DNA from: Halomontanus rarus
GTDB lineage: Archaea; Halobacteriota; Halobacteria; Halobacteriales; Natrialbaceae
Direction of reading: 5' to 3'
NCBI RefSeq assembly: GCF_017357405.1
Contig: NZ_CP071598.1
Coordinates: 248,001 to 312,000 of the forward strand
DNA length: 64,000 nucleotides
Shown here: positions 61,140 through 64,000 of the stretch, one piece after another
Layout: each line of letters begins with the position of its first letter
Position numbering within the stretch: position 1 is the first letter of the stretch
Translations under genes and position numbers: made by a program
The notes under the pieces: generated by a model
Told to the model about the DNA's origin: nothing
What the model saw: only the letters and a program-made list of their open reading frames with translations
Databases searched by the model: none

Positions 61140-61160
61140 TCGTTTTGCGTCGTCAAACTC
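61140..61160. promoter_or_regulatory. Motif-2-like palindrome upstream of the acetyltransferase gene
   Basis: TCGTTTTG-N5-TCAAACTC, half of each arm kept, 63 bases before the acetyltransferase start. Confidence 0.4.
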
Positions 61161-61222
61161 AGACCGTCGAGATACAGCGGTACCATCGAAATCGTGTTGT
61201 GGCTGCGGGCGAATCGTGTACT

Positions 61223-62404
61223 ATGGGTGCGAATATCGACGGACCGCGAACGCTCCGTCCGGACGAATTTCGTGACGCGATGGCGCTCGCCGAACGCTGT
61301 TTCGGACACGAGCCCGGCGGTCTCGAGGCGCGAATGCCACACTGCTTCGACGAATCCCGTCCGGATCGCCACGCGATCATCAAGCGGGACGACGAGGTCG
61401 TCAGTCACGTCGTCTGCGTGACGGCCGAACTGCGAGCTGGCGACGTTCTCGTTCCCTGTCGCGGCATCGCCGGCGTCGCGACCGACCCCGACCACCGCGG
61501 GAACGGCTACATGACCAGACTCCTCGAGTTCTGCTTGCGGCGGATCGAAGCGGACGGCGTCCCGCTCGCCGAACTCGAAGGCGACAGGGTTGGATACGGA
61601 CGATTCGGCTGGGAAAACGCCGGTCGAGAGTACCGATTCCGGATCACGCGACGGTCGTTCGACGCCGCAGGTCCCGTCGCCGACGTCGGGACCGACCTCG
61701 TTCACCCCGTTCGGACCGAGAGCGGCGATCTCGACGCGATCGAACGCGTTCACGAAGCCGAGCAGTATCGAATCGCGCGCGACCGGGACCAGTACGAACG
61801 GCTCTTCGGACAGCGGGGGCTCGAGACGCTCGTGTACGACGGGGATCGACCGGCGTACCTCTGTCACCGCGGCGCGGAACCAACCTCCGTCCTCGAGTTC
61901 GGCGGGTCCGAACGCGGGGTCACGGCGCTCCTCGATCGCGTACTCGAAGGCGACGATATCACGCTGTACACGCACCCTCACCACCCGCTCGTGTCGCTGT
62001 TCGTCGATACCGCGACGGACTGGTCGCTCGTCCCCCATCGCAAACTGAACGTTCTGGACCTTCCGGCGGTGCTCGAGGCCTACGAGCCGTTACTCGAGGA
62101 CCGGTGGACGAGTGCCGTCGACGGCGTCGGCGTGTCCATCGCCGGCGGATCCGTCACCCTGGCGATCGCACCCGACGATCGAAATCCTCCTTCCAGGCCG
62201 ACGCCCGTAACGATTCGCTTCGAGGGCCCGGACGTCGAAGTCGGACGGACCGACCGGGAGCCGGATCTCGTCCTGGATCGACGGACGATGACCCGCCTCC
62301 TGTTCGGATCGCCCGACGCGTGTCACGAGGTGAAGCGGACGCATCCGTTTCTCGGCGCGGTCTTGCCCCTCGAGTACTACTTCTGGCAGACCGAAACGAT
62401 CTGA
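61223..62404 (+). CDS. Eis-like GNAT N-acetyltransferase
   Basis: A 393-residue protein with an N-terminal GNAT domain (acetyl-CoA loop near VATDPDHRGNGYMTRLLEF, about 90-108), a second GNAT-like half and a C-terminal sterol-carrier-like domain ending in LPLEYYFWQTETI, the architecture of Eis-type acetyltransferases. These acetylate amines of drugs, peptides or other small molecules. In this island the substrate could be an amino sugar, since a PIG-L deacetylase follows on the same strand; this is inference. I chose the ATG at 61223; upstream sequence carries operator motifs and reads as non-coding. Confidence 0.78.
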   Translation: MGANIDGPRTLRPDEFRDAMALAERCFGHEPGGLEARMPHCFDESRPDRHAIIKRDDEVVSHVVCVTAELRAGDVLVPCRGIAGVATDPDHRGNGYMTRLLEFCLRRIEADGVPLAELEGDRVGYGRFGWENAGREYRFRITRRSFDAAGPVADVGTDLVHPVRTESGDLDAIERVHEAEQYRIARDRDQYERLFGQRGLETLVYDGDRPAYLCHRGAEPTSVLEFGGSERGVTALLDRVLEGDDITLYTHPHHPLVSLFVDTATDWSLVPHRKLNVLDLPAVLEAYEPLLEDRWTSAVDGVGVSIAGGSVTLAIAPDDRNPPSRPTPVTIRFEGPDVEVGRTDREPDLVLDRRTMTRLLFGSPDACHEVKRTHPFLGAVLPLEYYFWQTETI

Positions 62405-62569
62405 GTCGAATCCGGATTCGACGGCTCTCTCTCGGTCGGAGCCGGACGGCGGTCCGTCTCACGCGGACAGTTGGATGGTGGCGGCGAACGGAACTGCCTC
62501 GCGGGGGACGAAATACCGACCATTTTACGTACTGGAAATCGATCTACGGCCACGGATCAAACAGATACT

Positions 62570-63385
62570 ATGGGAGACGAGAGACGCAAGCTACTGGTAA
62601 TCGGTGCTCACCCCGACGACTGCGAAATCAAGGCCGGCGGCCTGGCGACGAGGTACGCCGAGCGAGGCGATTCGGTCAAGTTCGTCTCGCTCACCAACGG
62701 TGCGACGGGTCACCACGAAATCGGCGGCGTCGAACTCGCTCGACGGCGAGCGGAGGAGGCCCGCGCTGCGGCGGACGTGATCGACGCGGAGTACGCCATC
62801 TGGGACACCCACACCGGCGAACTCGTGCCGAGTCTCGAGAATAGGAAAGCGCTCGTTCGCACGATCAGGGAGTACGATCCGGATCTCGTCCTCACCCATC
62901 GATCGAACGACTACCATCCAGATCACCGGTACGCCGGGACGCTCGTCAGAGATGCGGCCTACCTGATCGAAGTACCGAACATGTGTCCGCTGACGCCCGC
63001 GCTCGAGAACACCCCCGTCATCGCTCACTTCTCGGACGAGTTCGAGAAACCGAATCCGTTCGAGGCCGACGTCGCGATCTCGATCGACGAGACGATCGAG
63101 ACGAAGATCGACATGATTCACCGCCACGAATCCCAGCTGTACGAGTGGCTCCCCTACAACCGCGGCACCCTCGACGAGGTCCCCGACGACTCCGAGGGCC
63201 GACGGGAGTGGCTGAAAGAACAGCGGTTGCCCGACTTCGAACGAGTCGCCGAGCGGTCTCGCGACCGACTCGTCGAGTACTACGGCGCGGCGGGCGATCG
63301 GGTACAGTACGCGGAGGCGTTCGAGATTTCGGAGTACGGCGGCTCCATCGACGACGACGCGGTCGACGACCTGTTTCCCCACTGA
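62570..63385 (+). CDS. PIG-L/LmbE-family deacetylase
   Basis: A 271-residue zinc deacetylase of the PIG-L (LmbE) family, which removes N-acetyl groups from sugar amines such as N-acetylglucosaminyl lipids or chitobiose. The zinc-binding motif is AHPDDCEIKAGG (about 11-22), with a third ligand in SNDYHPDHRYAG (about 105-116). It is cytosolic. The ATG at 62570 follows a poorly coding stretch. It lies 165 bases downstream of the acetyltransferase on the same strand and faces a Gfo/Idh/MocA gene. Confidence 0.87.
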   Translation: MGDERRKLLVIGAHPDDCEIKAGGLATRYAERGDSVKFVSLTNGATGHHEIGGVELARRRAEEARAAADVIDAEYAIWDTHTGELVPSLENRKALVRTIREYDPDLVLTHRSNDYHPDHRYAGTLVRDAAYLIEVPNMCPLTPALENTPVIAHFSDEFEKPNPFEADVAISIDETIETKIDMIHRHESQLYEWLPYNRGTLDEVPDDSEGRREWLKEQRLPDFERVAERSRDRLVEYYGAAGDRVQYAEAFEISEYGGSIDDDAVDDLFPH

Positions 63386-63481
63386 GCAACATTTCGGTCG
63401 ACGGATCGCAACCGACGCTCGATGCGGCGTCGAGAAGCGATCATTCCTCGAGAAAACGCACGGAACGTGATCGGAAGACGG

Positions 63482-64000
63482 CTAGGAAATCCGAACCGGC
63501 TCCCCGCGCTCGGCGGACTCGTAGATCGCCTCGATGATCGCCACCGCCTTCCGAGACTGAACGCCGTCGAGTTCGTACGCCCCGTTGCCGTCGACCGCGT
63601 CGAGGAACGCGTCGACGTTTCGCCGATGGCCCGCGTAATCGATCGCCATCGGATCGGACGCACCGCTCGCCTCCGTCTCCGCGGAAAACGCCTCGCGAAC
63701 CTCCGCGTCCGTCGGACGCTCGTCGCGGAACCGCCACGTCGCGAGTTCGTCCTCGTGAATTTCGGCCGTTCCGTTCCGACCGGCGACCTCGAGCCGTCGG
63801 AGGGCGCCCGGGTACATCGACGTCGCCCCGAGAAGCTGACCCAGCGTGCCGTCGCGATACCGAACGATCGCCACCCCGGTGTCCTCGACGTCGACGTGAT
63901 CGGTACTGTGACCTCGCACGTCGGTGTACGCGAACACCTCTTCGACGGGATTCGTGTCGGGATCGAGGTCCATTCCCGCGCCGACGAGCCACTGAATCGC
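63482..64000 (-). CDS. Gfo/Idh/MocA oxidoreductase, C-terminal part (cut by window edge)
   Basis: 172 codons of the substrate-binding half of a Gfo/Idh/MocA protein, with the frame open to the window edge (AIQWLVGAGMDLDPDTNPVEEVFAY split across the edge). The end reads AIIEAIYESAERGEPVRIS, the usual C-terminal helix and tail of the family. The NAD domain and start lie outside the window. Confidence 0.85.
   Translation of the reverse strand, partial: AIQWLVGAGMDLDPDTNPVEEVFAYTDVRGHSTDHVDVEDTGVAIVRYRDGTLGQLLGATSMYPGALRRLEVAGRNGTAEIHEDELATWRFRDERPTDAEVREAFSAETEASGASDPMAIDYAGHRRNVDAFLDAVDGNGAYELDGVQSRKAVAIIEAIYESAERGEPVRIS

Noticed and set aside
1..64000. tRNA, rRNA, CRISPR arrays and insertion sequences
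   Set aside because: Looked for by eye; no cloverleaf-like intergenic stretch, regularly spaced repeat array, transposase frame or paired terminal repeats with target duplications was found. Small RNAs cannot be excluded without computation.

Overview
The window is chromosome- or megaplasmid-like DNA from an extremely halophilic archaeon (class Halobacteria). The evidence is the high G+C, the Asp/Glu-rich proteins, TATA-like boxes about 30 bases before many start codons (leaderless-type promoters), frequent GTG starts, and Tat-type rather than Sec-type export signals. Its style fits the Natrialbales, but I cannot name a genus. I saw no rRNA, tRNA, CRISPR array or intact insertion sequence.

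Most of the window reads as a catabolic island for uronic-acid-containing polysaccharide. Polymer-attacking enzymes are two paralogous heparinase II/III-like lyases (31130-34354 and 39578-43237), two Tat-exported right-handed beta-helix proteins of pectate-lyase type (16949-20245 and 43637-45256), a BNR_4/LamG protein resembling ulvan-lyase-type propellers (20867-22693), and a two-domain esterase whose first domain looks like a CE15 glucuronoyl esterase (10465-12891). Import is by a complete peptide/oligosaccharide-type ABC transporter (51870-58747). Inside the cell, a uronate dehydrogenase, a mannonate dehydratase, a DapA-family lyase, an enolase-superfamily enzyme, a zinc alcohol dehydrogenase, five intact or edge-truncated Gfo/Idh/MocA oxidoreductases, a sugar isomerase/epimerase and an AMP-forming acetyl-CoA synthetase could carry uronates towards pyruvate, 2-oxoglutarate and acetyl-CoA. 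Ceramidase-like hydrolases (two copies), a CapA-like phosphoesterase, an amidase, an M14 peptidase, a PIG-L deacetylase and an Eis-like acetyltransferase sit among them with unclear roles.

Layout: 0-3 kb holds an Nramp-like transporter and an oxidoreductase. 3-13 kb holds acs, an alcohol dehydrogenase, a ceramidase-like gene, an oxidoreductase pair and the esterase. 13-17 kb is a gene graveyard around the first IclR regulator. 17-24 kb holds a secreted beta-helix protein, the BNR_4 protein and the DapA-family gene. 24-30 kb holds TauE, the second IclR, the M14 peptidase and mannonate dehydratase between two gene remnants. 30-46 kb holds uronate dehydrogenase, two lyases, CapA, a second oxidoreductase pair, an aminotransferase and a beta-helix protein. 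46-50 kb holds the second ceramidase-like gene, a broken TIM-barrel gene, the enolase-family gene and the amidase. 51-59 kb is the ABC transporter. 59-64 kb holds small membrane proteins, an isomerase, an acetyltransferase, a deacetylase and an edge-truncated oxidoreductase.

Two signals stand out beyond the genes. A 20-bp palindrome (TTACA-nn-CATATG-nn-TGTAA) and a second 21-bp palindrome (TCGTTTGA-N5-TCAAACGA) occur together in four separate intergenic regions, and related palindromes abut the TATA boxes of both IclR genes and of the transporter ATPase gene. This looks like the operator set of a local regulon run by the two paralogous IclR proteins. In addition, at least nine decayed gene copies, several of them clearly copies of intact genes in the same window, show that the island has been repeatedly duplicated, cut and rebuilt.
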